This document shows positions 45,212 through 54,067 of a DNA stretch of 64,000 nt, piece after piece. A program made the position numbers and the translations under genes. The DNA lies in NCBI GenBank assembly GCA_016124855.1, contig WGMX01000032.1, positions 1-64,000 on the forward strand. Reading direction: 5' to 3'. Each line of letters starts with the position of its first letter. Position 1 is the first letter of the stretch. This stretch comes from Anaerolineaceae bacterium (GTDB lineage Bacteria > Chloroflexota > Anaerolineae > Aggregatilineales > Phototrophicaceae). The notes under the pieces are model-generated. The model was not told the origin of the DNA, ran no database searches, and saw nothing but the letters and a program-made list of their open reading frames with translations.

Positions 45212-46015
45212 TCACTTTTGCCACACGTATTCACGCAAGCCAAAATCCGCATCGACAAATCCGAGGCTGCGATACAAACGTTGCGCCATGTCCGATGACC
45301 AAATCCATGTATCAGTGTAGCCGCGCTCACGAATTTGCCGCATCAAATCATAAGTGAGTGCGCCGCCAAACCCTTGCCCACGAAATTCGGGAGGCGTTGA
45401 CAGGTCGTATATCGTCGCCCCGCCACCCGCATCCAACAGCGTACCAGAAGTAACCGGAGTGTCATCCAAATAACCAATATAGTGCAGAGAGAAGGCATCG
45501 TCTCCGTAACCGTGTCGGGCATAAGCATCATAAAAACAACGAAGATCATTATTCTCAAATCCCGTTTCGGAAATTCGTGTCCACACCGCCATCATCTCAT
45601 CATCACGCACACGCTCAATCCGGAAATTATCCGGCACAGTCGGAGCATCAACTAACTGAGTCAGGTCAGCCCATAGCCAATTACCACCCTTGCCACCCGT
45701 CATTCCCCGCGCTTCCAACCGCTTACCTAAATCCGATGGCGCATCGTGGGGAAACACAAACCAACCGATTTCATCAATATGCTGACCAATCGCTTCAAAA
45801 GTTGCGTCTATTTTTTCTTCAATATTTTCGGGCGAAAAATTCGCACGGAGGATAATATCACAGGGGGCAGGTTTTTTGCTAATAAACCAATAAGTATCTG
45901 CGTCATATGTCACCATATTCGGCAAACCCGAAAACAAATCCATATAAGCGATTAAGTTTTGTTGTATCTGGCGCGGCACATCACTTCGAGACAAATCCAC
46001 TGGCAAGTCTGGCAT
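45212..46015 (-). CDS. GNAT-family N-acetyltransferase
   Basis: 267-residue protein. The C-terminal half is a GNAT domain with the acetyl-CoA loop PPEFRGQGFGGALTYDL near residue 208 and the final MAQRLYRSLGFVD strand. The N-terminal half (about 1-120) resembles the degenerate GNAT-like half seen in two-domain acetyltransferases: DAPSDLGKRLEARGM occurs where a second AcCoA fold would end. AAGGA precedes ATG 46015 by about 8 nt. The acceptor amine is unknown, and neighbours give no clue. Confidence 0.8.
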   Translation of the reverse strand: MPDLPVDLSRSDVPRQIQQNLIAYMDLFSGLPNMVTYDADTYWFISKKPAPCDIILRANFSPENIEEKIDATFEAIGQHIDEIGWFVFPHDAPSDLGKRLEARGMTGGKGGNWLWADLTQLVDAPTVPDNFRIERVRDDEMMAVWTRISETGFENNDLRCFYDAYARHGYGDDAFSLHYIGYLDDTPVTSGTLLDAGGGATIYDLSTPPEFRGQGFGGALTYDLMRQIRERGYTDTWIWSSDMAQRLYRSLGFVDADFGLREYVWQK

Positions 46016-46551
46016 ATGTTTTCCTTCGATTAATGGAATTTCTAAAGGTCATAATAGACCACAGGAGGCAAATTAACAAGTCATTCTAAATCAAAGACTA
46101 CCTCAAACGGTGAATATTATTTTCGAAGTTTAGTTTAAGTTTGTCTGCATACCATTTTCTAACGGTCTACCAACGCCCCCTATTATTCTCTCGCTTGCTA
46201 AGTTGATGCTAATCGTTCAAAACAGTTACAAAATGTTCTTCCAAAAGGTAACCCATTCCTTCACTAAATCGGCTATCATGGCAATGGCGCTTATCATTAA
46301 TCGCTGTGCTGTTTAACATCATCGTTCAAATGCAGAATTATGGCCCAAAATTTGCGCCGCTTTTGCAGAATTCGCAGCATATTTCGCACATTCGGCATCT
46401 CGCTCCCTCAATCTCGCTGTCCAAGCTGTGCTGTAACAGCAGCATCAACTGCATCATTTGCATAATCCGAATCAAAAGCGGTGAGTTACTCCCCACCGCC
46501 TTGAAAACTATCCTCTAATCTTGCTCTTTACTGGAGTCTGGCGACTACGAG
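46016..46551. other. Non-coding gap between acetyltransferase and xanthine dehydrogenase-family genes
   Basis: 536 bp without a convincing gene. It must contain the acetyltransferase promoter (minus strand, right of 46015) and the end of the molybdenum hydroxylase transcript (terminator at 46475-46502). A 70-codon plus-strand frame at 46306-46518 has no ribosome site and no protein-like pattern. No RNA gene was recognised. Confidence 0.5.
46475..46502 (-). terminator. Terminator of the nucleoside-uptake/xanthine dehydrogenase operon
   Basis: On the minus strand, AAGGCGGTG pairs with CACCGCTTT (one G-T wobble) around a 10-nt loop and runs into TTTTGATT, about 50 nt past the stop of the dehydrogenase gene. 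The arrangement suits intrinsic termination. Confidence 0.6.
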
Positions 46552-49362
46552 CTACTTCACATCTTGCCAACCGCGATGCACTTCCGTTTGTCCACGCTTC
46601 ATCGCCAATAGGAGCGCATCTTGGTCAACCGGAATCTTGAAGATGCGAACGCCCGTCGCGTTATAGATAGCGTTACAAATCGCAGGCGTAGTGTTAATTG
46701 ACGGAATTTCGCCTACGCCCTTCGCGCCGTACGGTCCATCGGAGGAACGATGTTCGACAAGGTGTGAGACAATTTCCGGTGTATGTTTAATGCTTGGCAT
46801 CTTGTAACGTGAAAGCAACCGTGTCCATGGCACGCCGTCTTCAAGGATGAAGGCTTCACTCAGGCAGTTGCCCATCGCCATGATGATGCCGCCTTCAATT
46901 TGGCCTTGCAGCATCAGCGGATTAATCGCCCGCCCAATATCGGTGCTCGATAGGATTTTCAGTACATGAACTTCACCGGTATCGGTATCGACCTCGACCA
47001 AAGCCGCTTGCGTGGCATAGCTAAAGGCGAAATGCATATCGCCGCCTGTACCCAGCGGTTGGGTCTTCGGGCCCCAATACTCGTGGCGTGTCTTGGGCGA
47101 AAGACCGCTTTCCTTCATCCACGTCACCACTTTGCCCATCGGCACAGAATGCCCATTGCTCCGCAGCAAACCTTCTTCATAGTAGATTTTCTCCGGTGGC
47201 ACATCCATCATTTCGGCCGCCGAGGTTGTGATGGCTTCGCGCAGGGCGACCGCCGCCAAACGCGCCGCGTTCCCCGTCATAAACGTCTGCCTTGATGCGG
47301 TCGTTGGGCCACCGTTTGGTGTCAGGTCAGTGTCGCACAACAGCACTTTGACTTTCTCGTAAGGCATATGCATTTCTTCTGCCGCACACTGCGCCACCAC
47401 ATGGGCAATACCCTGCCCCATATCTGCCGCAGCCGTCCGCACCTCAATCGAACCATCCTCAAACGCTTCGATTTCCGCCTCGGATTTATCCGGTGCGCCG
47501 CCACCTAAACCCGTGTTCTTATATGCACTGGCGATGCCCCATGCATAAGCCTTATTACCCTCGCGCCACGACCAACGGAAACCATGCCCATTCGACTTGG
47601 CAACCATATCCTTTTGGACGTCGTCAATCGTTTCTAGCAACCCGACAGACTCGCGCAGGAGTTGCCCAGTTGCCGTCGTCACACCGACCTTTTGAGCATT
47701 CATCCGGCGAAACTCAATCGGATCAATATTGAGCTTTTCCGCCAGCATATCCATGTTCTGCTCGACCGCGAACGCCGACTGCGTAACGCCAAAACCTCTA
47801 AACGCTCCCGAAGGCACATTATTGGTATACATCGCATAGCAGTCGATCTTTGCATTAGGCACTTCATATGGGCCAGTGGCATGGGTCGTCGCCCGCGTCA
47901 TCACCTTATCCGACAATGAAGCGTAGGCTCCACCGTCTCCATAGAGTTCAGCTTGAACAGCAATCAGTTTGCCGTCTTTCTTCGCACCAGTCTTGATGCG
48001 GATAATCGTCGCATGACGCTTGGGATGAAAAATAAGCGATTCCTGCCGCGAGTACAACATCTTCACAGGTTTGCCTGTTGCAGTCGCCAGCATCGCCACA
48101 TGGATTTGTCCGGCGATGTCTTCCTTACCACCAAAACCACCCCCGATGAGCGTACCAATGACCCGCACCTCTTTGCTGCTCAATCCCAGCGCCAGCTCAA
48201 TTTGGTCCCGGTCTTGGTAAGGAATTTGCGAACCCACATAAATTGTTAGCTTCTCATGATCGGTATACCCTTTCGGCACACCAATCGCACATTCGGGTTC
48301 AAGGAAGGCGTGTTCGGTCGTCGGGGTACGATACTCATGCTCGACAATCACATCGGCTTCGGCAAAGCCCTGCTCGACATCACCATGCCGCACCTTAATG
48401 TGCTTGAGCAAATTTCCCGTAGGGTGATTGGGATGCAGAACCGGCGCTTCTGCCGTATGGGCATATTCAGGGTCAGCCACAACCGGCAGCGGCTCGTAAG
48501 CCACTTCGATCAGTTCTAAGGCCGCGTCAGCAATCTCCTCCGTATCGGCTGCCACAATCGCTACCGCATCACCCGTATAGCGCACCACATCACCACACAG
48601 CACAGGCCAATCACGATAGACTAGACCATGCAAATTTTCACCGGGAACATCTTCATGAGTGAGCACCGCCTGAACACCGGGAAGCGCTTTGGCTTGTTCA
48701 GTATGAATGCTCAATATCTTGGCATGAGGATGCGGTGACCGCAGCGTCCGCGCGAACAACATATCCGGAAAGCTGTAATCATCCGTATATTTAGCCGCTC
48801 CGGTCACCTTCTCGGTCACTTCCACGGGTGGAACCGAACGGCTGATGACATCCATCGGCTCATCAACCACAGGCTCATTCACCGGCAGCGGAGGCAGGCC
48901 TCGCTTTTCCCGTGCCGCCGATTGAATGGCTTGAATAACGCTGGTGTATCCTGTGCAGCGGCAGTAAGTATCTTTGAGCGCCACTTTAATATCGTGTTCG
49001 TTCGGGTCGGGGCATTCTTCGATAAGTGCTGCCGACGTCATAATTAAGCCCGGCGTACAATAACCGCACTGGACTGCGCCATGCCGGATGAAATTTGACT
49101 GAAGCGGATGTAATGTCTCACCATCTGCCAAACCTTCAATTGTAGTAATACGTCTACCCTGCGCCTTAAACGCCGGATAAATGCACGAGTCAACCGGTGT
49201 GCCATCGACCAAAACAGTGCAAATGCCGCATTCAGCTTCCTCGCAGCCAATCTTGGTTCCAGTTAGTCCTAAATCCAAACGCAAAAATTGTGCCAGTGTC
49301 CTTGAATCGGGTATATCGAGGTCGTGTGCTTTTCCATTAACCGTAATTTTGATTTGACTCAT
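46552..49362 (-). CDS. Xanthine dehydrogenase-family molybdenum hydroxylase: fused iron-sulphur and molybdopterin subunits
   Basis: 936-residue hydroxylase of the xanthine/aldehyde oxidase family. Residues 1-about 155 bind two 2Fe-2S clusters: Cys40, 45, 48 and 60 (plant type), then Cys99, 102, 134 and 136 (GYCTPG and CRCTGY). From about residue 170 it is the molybdopterin subunit, with GGGFGGKED, SGAFRGFGVTQ and the catalytic Glu885 in AKGVGEIPS. The FAD subunit is encoded separately, 10 bp upstream. The S-L fusion without the middle FAD domain is less common than separate S, M and L genes. Co-transcription with a nucleoside importer makes xanthine or another purine the likely substrate, but aldehyde or heterocycle oxidation cannot be excluded. 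AGGAG lies 8 nt before ATG. Confidence 0.88.
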   Translation of the reverse strand: MSQIKITVNGKAHDLDIPDSRTLAQFLRLDLGLTGTKIGCEEAECGICTVLVDGTPVDSCIYPAFKAQGRRITTIEGLADGETLHPLQSNFIRHGAVQCGYCTPGLIMTSAALIEECPDPNEHDIKVALKDTYCRCTGYTSVIQAIQSAAREKRGLPPLPVNEPVVDEPMDVISRSVPPVEVTEKVTGAAKYTDDYSFPDMLFARTLRSPHPHAKILSIHTEQAKALPGVQAVLTHEDVPGENLHGLVYRDWPVLCGDVVRYTGDAVAIVAADTEEIADAALELIEVAYEPLPVVADPEYAHTAEAPVLHPNHPTGNLLKHIKVRHGDVEQGFAEADVIVEHEYRTPTTEHAFLEPECAIGVPKGYTDHEKLTIYVGSQIPYQDRDQIELALGLSSKEVRVIGTLIGGGFGGKEDIAGQIHVAMLATATGKPVKMLYSRQESLIFHPKRHATIIRIKTGAKKDGKLIAVQAELYGDGGAYASLSDKVMTRATTHATGPYEVPNAKIDCYAMYTNNVPSGAFRGFGVTQSAFAVEQNMDMLAEKLNIDPIEFRRMNAQKVGVTTATGQLLRESVGLLETIDDVQKDMVAKSNGHGFRWSWREGNKAYAWGIASAYKNTGLGGGAPDKSEAEIEAFEDGSIEVRTAAADMGQGIAHVVAQCAAEEMHMPYEKVKVLLCDTDLTPNGGPTTASRQTFMTGNAARLAAVALREAITTSAAEMMDVPPEKIYYEEGLLRSNGHSVPMGKVVTWMKESGLSPKTRHEYWGPKTQPLGTGGDMHFAFSYATQAALVEVDTDTGEVHVLKILSSTDIGRAINPLMLQGQIEGGIIMAMGNCLSEAFILEDGVPWTRLLSRYKMPSIKHTPEIVSHLVEHRSSDGPYGAKGVGEIPSINTTPAICNAIYNATGVRIFKIPVDQDALLLAMKRGQTEVHRGWQDVK

Positions 49363-49372
49363 TTGATTGCTC

Positions 49373-50287
49373 CTAAACCCCTACACCTTCGGGAACTGCC
49401 GTGCCTGTTCTTGCTCGTTCGGTCGCTAGTGTCAGCGTCCGGCGCAGTAACACGCGAATCATTTCACTTCGGTAATCCTCGGTTGCCCGATATTTGCTGG
49501 TACGTGGATGCAAAACGGTTTGGGCAAAAGCCGCCACCGACTCAATCGTATCACCATTTGCCGCTTTACCGACCAACTCATTTTCGACTTCGACTGCACG
49601 GGCAGGCTTAGGGCCAATCGGGGCAATGCTGATGCGCACGCTCTCAAAATGCGCAAAGGCCAAGTCCAATTTCACCCATACTGCACAGCCCATAATCGGC
49701 AGTGCCACCCCTTGTGGCCGCATAATGCGTTTGAAGGCCGTAGCCTCGCCTTGCCCACATTTCTTGAAACGGAAACCCAATAATAAATCACGCCCCGTCT
49801 GCAGCAGCGAACGTCCCGGCCCTAAGAACACATCACACACCGGAAGCCACCTGCGTTGGCCTTCATAAAACACTTCCACGTCGGCATCCAATGCCACCAG
49901 TGAGGTTGTTCCATCGCCCGCCGGTAACGCGTGAGCCACATTACCACCAAGTGTGGCAACATTCCGCACCTGTGGCCCGCCAACTACACCACAGCTTTCG
50001 ACCAGACAAGTTGCCGAGTCGACAATTATTTGCGACTTGACGATAGCGCTGTGCGTTACACCTGCGCCGATATATATCATATCGCCTTCTTCTTGGATGT
50101 TTAGCAGTTCGGGGATGTGTGTAATATCGATGAGGGCTTCATGCGGTTCAAAGGCAACTTCTGCCCGCGCATCAACCAGCAGATCCGTTCCGCCAGCGAC
50201 GATTCGTGCTTGGCCAGCATAACTTTCCAGCAGGTGAAGCGCTTCGTCTATTGTCTGGGGAACATGATAATGATTCCAAAGTTTCAT
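49373..50287 (-). CDS. Xanthine dehydrogenase-family FAD-binding subunit
   Basis: 304-residue CoxM/XdhB-like flavoprotein subunit passing electrons from the iron-sulphur clusters to NAD or another acceptor. FAD loops are visible: ARIVAGGTDLLVDA near residue 28 and the second motif RNVATLGGNVAHALPAGDG near 107. The C-terminal CO-dehydrogenase-type domain follows (TSKYRATEDYRSEMIRVL). GAGG 6 nt upstream fits ATG 50287. It lies 10 bp before the catalytic chain and 103 bp after the ABC ATPase gene on the same strand. Confidence 0.9.
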   Translation of the reverse strand: MKLWNHYHVPQTIDEALHLLESYAGQARIVAGGTDLLVDARAEVAFEPHEALIDITHIPELLNIQEEGDMIYIGAGVTHSAIVKSQIIVDSATCLVESCGVVGGPQVRNVATLGGNVAHALPAGDGTTSLVALDADVEVFYEGQRRWLPVCDVFLGPGRSLLQTGRDLLLGFRFKKCGQGEATAFKRIMRPQGVALPIMGCAVWVKLDLAFAHFESVRISIAPIGPKPARAVEVENELVGKAANGDTIESVAAFAQTVLHPRTSKYRATEDYRSEMIRVLLRRTLTLATERARTGTAVPEGVGV

Positions 50288-50390
50288 GGCTTACCTCGTC
50301 ACTCATTTTTCAGGTAAACCAACAGGCACTTTTCGGTGGGGTTGCTACCCAGCGCCATCTCGTTCTAGACGACCTGTGGTTCCTAATACT

Positions 50391-51953
50391 TTACCCTGTT
50401 TGCTCGGCTTTATCCAGCGTTGTACCCGCCATCATAGCACCGAGTTCACGAACACTGACGGCGTCTCGTGCGACTTCGCCCACGATTCGCCCCTCATACA
50501 TCACCACAATCCGATCTGATAAGGCACGTATCTCGTCCAAATCTTCCGAAATGAGCAAAATCGCCGTACCATTGGCTCGTTCTTCCAACAATCGGTGATG
50601 AATATATTCCGACGCACCAATGTCAACGCCTCGCGTAGGCTGCGCGGCAATCAGAACCTGTGGCTTTCGCGCCAGTTCCCGCGCCAGAATTAACTTCTGA
50701 ATGTTACCACCTGAAAGATTTTTGATAGCTGTTTCAGGACTGGGGGTCTTGATCTCAAAAGCGCGAATCGCGGCAATACATGCACGGATAATGGCGCGAA
50801 AATTCATCACCAAACCAGCCCAACTAAAGGGTTTGCGTCCATGATCTTGCAGCACTAAATTTTCTGCAACAGTGAAATCTTTGACCACGCCGTCAATCAT
50901 CCGTTCTTCAGGCACGTAAGAAACCCCGGCTTTATTCATGGCGGAAGGTGATTTTCCCGTTACGTTCTGTCCATTTATGCTAATCACTCCAGTTTTCACG
51001 GGTCGCAATCCAGCGATGACCTGCGCCAGTTCATGCTGCCCGTTGCCGGAAACACCCGCAACACCAACGATCTCACCGCCGCAAATCGACAGTGAAACAT
51101 TGCGCAAACCGAGTTCATCCCGGTCACTGATGGCGCTAACATCGTTTAACCATAACCGTTCGCCCGTTTGCTGTGCCTGTGGCCGTTCATACTCTAGAAC
51201 CACTGGCCGGCCAACCATCATTTCAGCGAGAGAGGCCTTAGTCGCGGAACTCGTTGGAATCGTATCTACTTTCTGACCGTCACGCAGCACGGTCACCCGC
51301 TGACTAATTGCCAAAACTTCATGTAATTTGTGCGAGATAAAAATAAGAGCGTGACCATCCGCTGCCATTTTCCGCAAGATAACAATCAAATCATCAACTT
51401 CTTGGGGTGTAAGTACGGCAGTCGGTTCGTCTAAAATCAACAAAGCCGCTCCACGATACAACGCCCTCAATATTTCGACGCGCTGCTGCTCACCGACGGC
51501 CAACTGCCAAACAGGAATCTGTGGTTCGACTTTGAGATTATAAAGCGCTGAAAGTTCGTGGATGCGCTTCGACACCACGTCTAAATCCAAACGCCATCCG
51601 CGCGATGATTTCATCCCTAACGCCACATTCTCGGCAACCGTCAGCGAAGGCACAAGCATAAAATGTTGGTGAATCATGCCGATGCCTTGCCGAATCGCAT
51701 CATGTGGCGATTTGATTTGCACCTCTTGGTCGTTAATCAGGATTTGTCCACCGTCCGGTTGGTACAAACCGTAAAGCATCTTCATGAGTGTTGACTTACC
51801 CGCGCCATTTTCACCCAGCAGCGCGTGAATTTCACCCGAACTCACATCAAAGTCCACGCGGTTAACTGCCAAAACGCCGGGAAACTGTTTAACGATTCCC
51901 TGCATCTTCAAGCTGCTGATGCGTCGGTGTCCACTCGGCAGTAAATCAGTCAT
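50391..51953 (-). CDS. Nucleoside-type ABC transporter ATP-binding protein (two ATPase domains)
   Basis: 520-residue double ATPase of the sugar/nucleoside (BMP) importer type. The first domain has GENGAGKSTLMKMLYG, the signature-region LAVGEQQRVEILRAL, Walker B LLILDEPTAVLTP and H-loop FISHKLHEV. The second domain has a degenerate P-loop (GVSGNGQHELAQVI, no GKST lysine), LSGGNIQKLILAREL, and LIAAQPTRGVDIG. That asymmetry is normal for this family. An in-frame GTG lies one codon upstream at 51956. Partner permeases and binding protein are encoded immediately upstream. Confidence 0.92.
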   Translation of the reverse strand: MTDLLPSGHRRISSLKMQGIVKQFPGVLAVNRVDFDVSSGEIHALLGENGAGKSTLMKMLYGLYQPDGGQILINDQEVQIKSPHDAIRQGIGMIHQHFMLVPSLTVAENVALGMKSSRGWRLDLDVVSKRIHELSALYNLKVEPQIPVWQLAVGEQQRVEILRALYRGAALLILDEPTAVLTPQEVDDLIVILRKMAADGHALIFISHKLHEVLAISQRVTVLRDGQKVDTIPTSSATKASLAEMMVGRPVVLEYERPQAQQTGERLWLNDVSAISDRDELGLRNVSLSICGGEIVGVAGVSGNGQHELAQVIAGLRPVKTGVISINGQNVTGKSPSAMNKAGVSYVPEERMIDGVVKDFTVAENLVLQDHGRKPFSWAGLVMNFRAIIRACIAAIRAFEIKTPSPETAIKNLSGGNIQKLILARELARKPQVLIAAQPTRGVDIGASEYIHHRLLEERANGTAILLISEDLDEIRALSDRIVVMYEGRIVGEVARDAVSVRELGAMMAGTTLDKAEQTG

Positions 51954-51981
51954 CACTCATCTCTTAAACCATTTGCAAATT

Positions 51982-52023
51982 GGGAAAAGGCATCCCGCAT
52001 TAAGGCTGCGCGTGCCTTTTCCC
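51982..52023 (-). terminator. 11-bp stem-loop between BMP-type binding protein and ATPase genes
   Basis: GGGAAAAGGCA (51982-51992) pairs perfectly with TGCCTTTTCCC (52013-52023) around a 20-nt loop. It begins 22 nt after the binding-protein stop. Probable mRNA 3' stabiliser or partial terminator raising binding-protein output over the ATPase. Confidence 0.6.
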
Positions 52024-52045
52024 TCATAATCTTTCAATTCTGAAA

Positions 52046-53110
52046 CTAGCTTGCCGCCGTCGCTTCTGGCGTCATCTCCATAGCATCAGGCGTAGCCTCT
52101 GCTTTTGGCAAAACCACAATTTCTCCCGAATCGATCTTGGCGGCGTAATCATCAATCTTCGCTTGGAAGGCCTTCTTGTCATCGTCGCTCAATGTCGCCA
52201 GATAAGTTGGACTGGATTCCATAACCAACCCACCATTTTCCAAATCAATGGTGTAGGACTCACCACCCAGCGTTCCTTCTTCAATATTAGCGATGATTTC
52301 CTTGAGAATAACTTCCCAATGGTAAACTTGGAACAATACGCCTGCGTCACCCGCCAGTTCAGACTGGTTTGATTGGGTACCGAACCACAGTAGTTTACTT
52401 TCCTTAGCCACACCTATCGGGCCAACTACCATTTGCGCCGAACCCGTCAACACATCCGCCTTATTATCGACAAACGCTTTACCGGCGGCGGTCGCCAGCG
52501 GAATATCACTAAATGACTGAATGTAGTTTACGTTCACTGTAATATCGGGCTTCGTGGCTGCCGCACCAACCTTGAATCCATCGATATACGCCTTCGCGTC
52601 ACCGACTTCAATCGGGCCAATCACACCCATAATTCCAGATTTGCTCATTTCAGCTGCAATCGCACCGTTGATGTACCCGCCCTCTTCAGCCGCCGCCGTA
52701 TAAGCGTACACGTTAGGCAGCCCGAACGTATTGACATCTGTACCCCACGCAAACGAAACATCGGGAAATTCTGGCGCGAGTTCTTGAATAATCGAACCAT
52801 ATTGCGAACCGTGAGCAATTACTAAATCATAGTCGCCCGATGATGCCCAATCGCGCAGTGCGGAAGCCGCATCATCAACATTGAAAACACCTTCAACAAA
52901 GTCAAATTGGAACTTATCCGCGCCCATTTCAGTCTGGATTGCGGTTAGCGCATCAAACATGCTCTGGCTAAAAGCAAGATCATTTTTAGCGCTGGGGGCA
53001 ACAGCCGCCACCTTGAATACAGTCACGTCCTGCGCTTTGGTGAGCGTGAACACACTCATCAACAGCATCAGCACAACCAGTACAACAGAAAACCGTATAG
53101 ACTTTTTCAT
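52046..53110 (-). CDS. BMP-family ABC transporter substrate-binding protein (nucleoside type)
   Basis: 354-residue receptor of the basic membrane protein/PnrA family, which bind purine and other nucleosides. Signal peptide about 1-26 (MKKSIRFSVVLVVLMLLMSV..), predicted cleavage at TKA before QDV; unlike PnrA, no lipobox cysteine. Mature features are VAAVAPSAKNDLAFSQSMFD, AHGSQYGSIIQELAPEFPDV, GVIGPIEVGDAKAYIDGF and VLTGSAQMVVGPIGVAKES. A Thr/Pro/Glu/Ala-rich tail ends the protein. AAGGGAG precedes ATG 53110; the frame open to 53128 is leader. Neighbouring permeases and a purine-oxidising enzyme support nucleoside or purine uptake. Confidence 0.88.
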   Translation of the reverse strand: MKKSIRFSVVLVVLMLLMSVFTLTKAQDVTVFKVAAVAPSAKNDLAFSQSMFDALTAIQTEMGADKFQFDFVEGVFNVDDAASALRDWASSGDYDLVIAHGSQYGSIIQELAPEFPDVSFAWGTDVNTFGLPNVYAYTAAAEEGGYINGAIAAEMSKSGIMGVIGPIEVGDAKAYIDGFKVGAAATKPDITVNVNYIQSFSDIPLATAAGKAFVDNKADVLTGSAQMVVGPIGVAKESKLLWFGTQSNQSELAGDAGVLFQVYHWEVILKEIIANIEEGTLGGESYTIDLENGGLVMESSPTYLATLSDDDKKAFQAKIDDYAAKIDSGEIVVLPKAEATPDAMEMTPEATAAS

Positions 53111-53146
53111 TGGTTGACTCCCTTTCAAATAGACAATGAACCAAAA

Positions 53147-54067
53147 CTATTCACCTCTTTCAAACGGCTTGGTCAGAGCAGTTGGCTTCTCTACCCGTTT
53201 GGAAGCAAATACCAGAGCAATAATAGTGATGACATAAGGCAGCATCACCGCGAACTCCGACGGAATCTTGATGCCTATCGCCTGCACTTGTAACTGGAAG
53301 GCATTCACAAAACTAAAGAGCAGCGCGCCCGCCAACACCCCATACGGCTTCCAGCGCCCGAAGTACACCAGCGCCACCGCGATAAATCCCAAGCCGGAGG
53401 TCAAGTTCTGCTGGAAGGTATTGATGAGCGCAATCGACAGTGATGCGCCGGCTAATCCAGAAAACATTCCACCAGTGGTGACGGTGATATAACGCACCCG
53501 CGCCACGTTCACGCCCATGGCATCAGCCGCTTCGGGATTTTGTCCTGCGGCACGAATCATCAATCCAAATGGTGTGCGGTTCAATACAAATGCCGAAATT
53601 GGCACCAGTGCGAAAGCCACATATACGAGGATGTTGTGCTGAAATAAAACTTCCCCAAAGATAGGCAAACCAGATAAAATAGGAATGTCGATTGGCGGAA
53701 AACCGCTAACGGATTTGGGTGTTCCCACCCACTTTTGAAAGAGCAAATCGCTCATGCCCAGACCAAACAGATATAACCCGATACCGCTGATACCCTGCTC
53801 GGCCTTTAATGTCACGCTGATAAAAGCCATCGCCAGCCCCATCAACATCCCGATGAACAAAGCCGCTAACACCCCCAGCAGTAAACTGCCCGTCAGCAAA
53901 ACAGCATAAAAGGAGAAAAATGCACCCATGAGCATGATGCCTTCAACACCCAAATTAAGCACGCCGCTGCGCTGCCCGAACATTTCTCCCAAACTGGCGA
54001 AAATATAAGGCGTCGCCAACCGGATCGTAGAGGCAAATACACTGGCAGTAATAATCTCGGCAATCAT
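53147..54067 (-). CDS. Nucleoside-type ABC transporter permease (second subunit)
   Basis: 306-residue membrane protein of the BPD-transp-2 (RbsC/LivHM-like) class with about eight hydrophobic segments. The YIFASLGEMFGQRSGVLNLGVEGIMLMGAF segment near residue 22, the coupling region GLMIRAAGQNPEAADAMGVNVAR and KIPSEFAVMLPYV near the end are typical of NupQ/YufQ-type subunits. Its start overlaps the previous permease gene by 4 nt. The binding-protein gene follows 36 bp later. Confidence 0.9.
   Translation of the reverse strand: MIAEIITASVFASTIRLATPYIFASLGEMFGQRSGVLNLGVEGIMLMGAFFSFYAVLLTGSLLLGVLAALFIGMLMGLAMAFISVTLKAEQGISGIGLYLFGLGMSDLLFQKWVGTPKSVSGFPPIDIPILSGLPIFGEVLFQHNILVYVAFALVPISAFVLNRTPFGLMIRAAGQNPEAADAMGVNVARVRYITVTTGGMFSGLAGASLSIALINTFQQNLTSGLGFIAVALVYFGRWKPYGVLAGALLFSFVNAFQLQVQAIGIKIPSEFAVMLPYVITIIALVFASKRVEKPTALTKPFERGE

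Noticed and set aside
46306..46518. 70-codon frame in the gap before the molybdenum hydroxylase
   Set aside because: No ribosome site, Ile/Cys/Ser-rich composition, and it overlaps the operon terminator.
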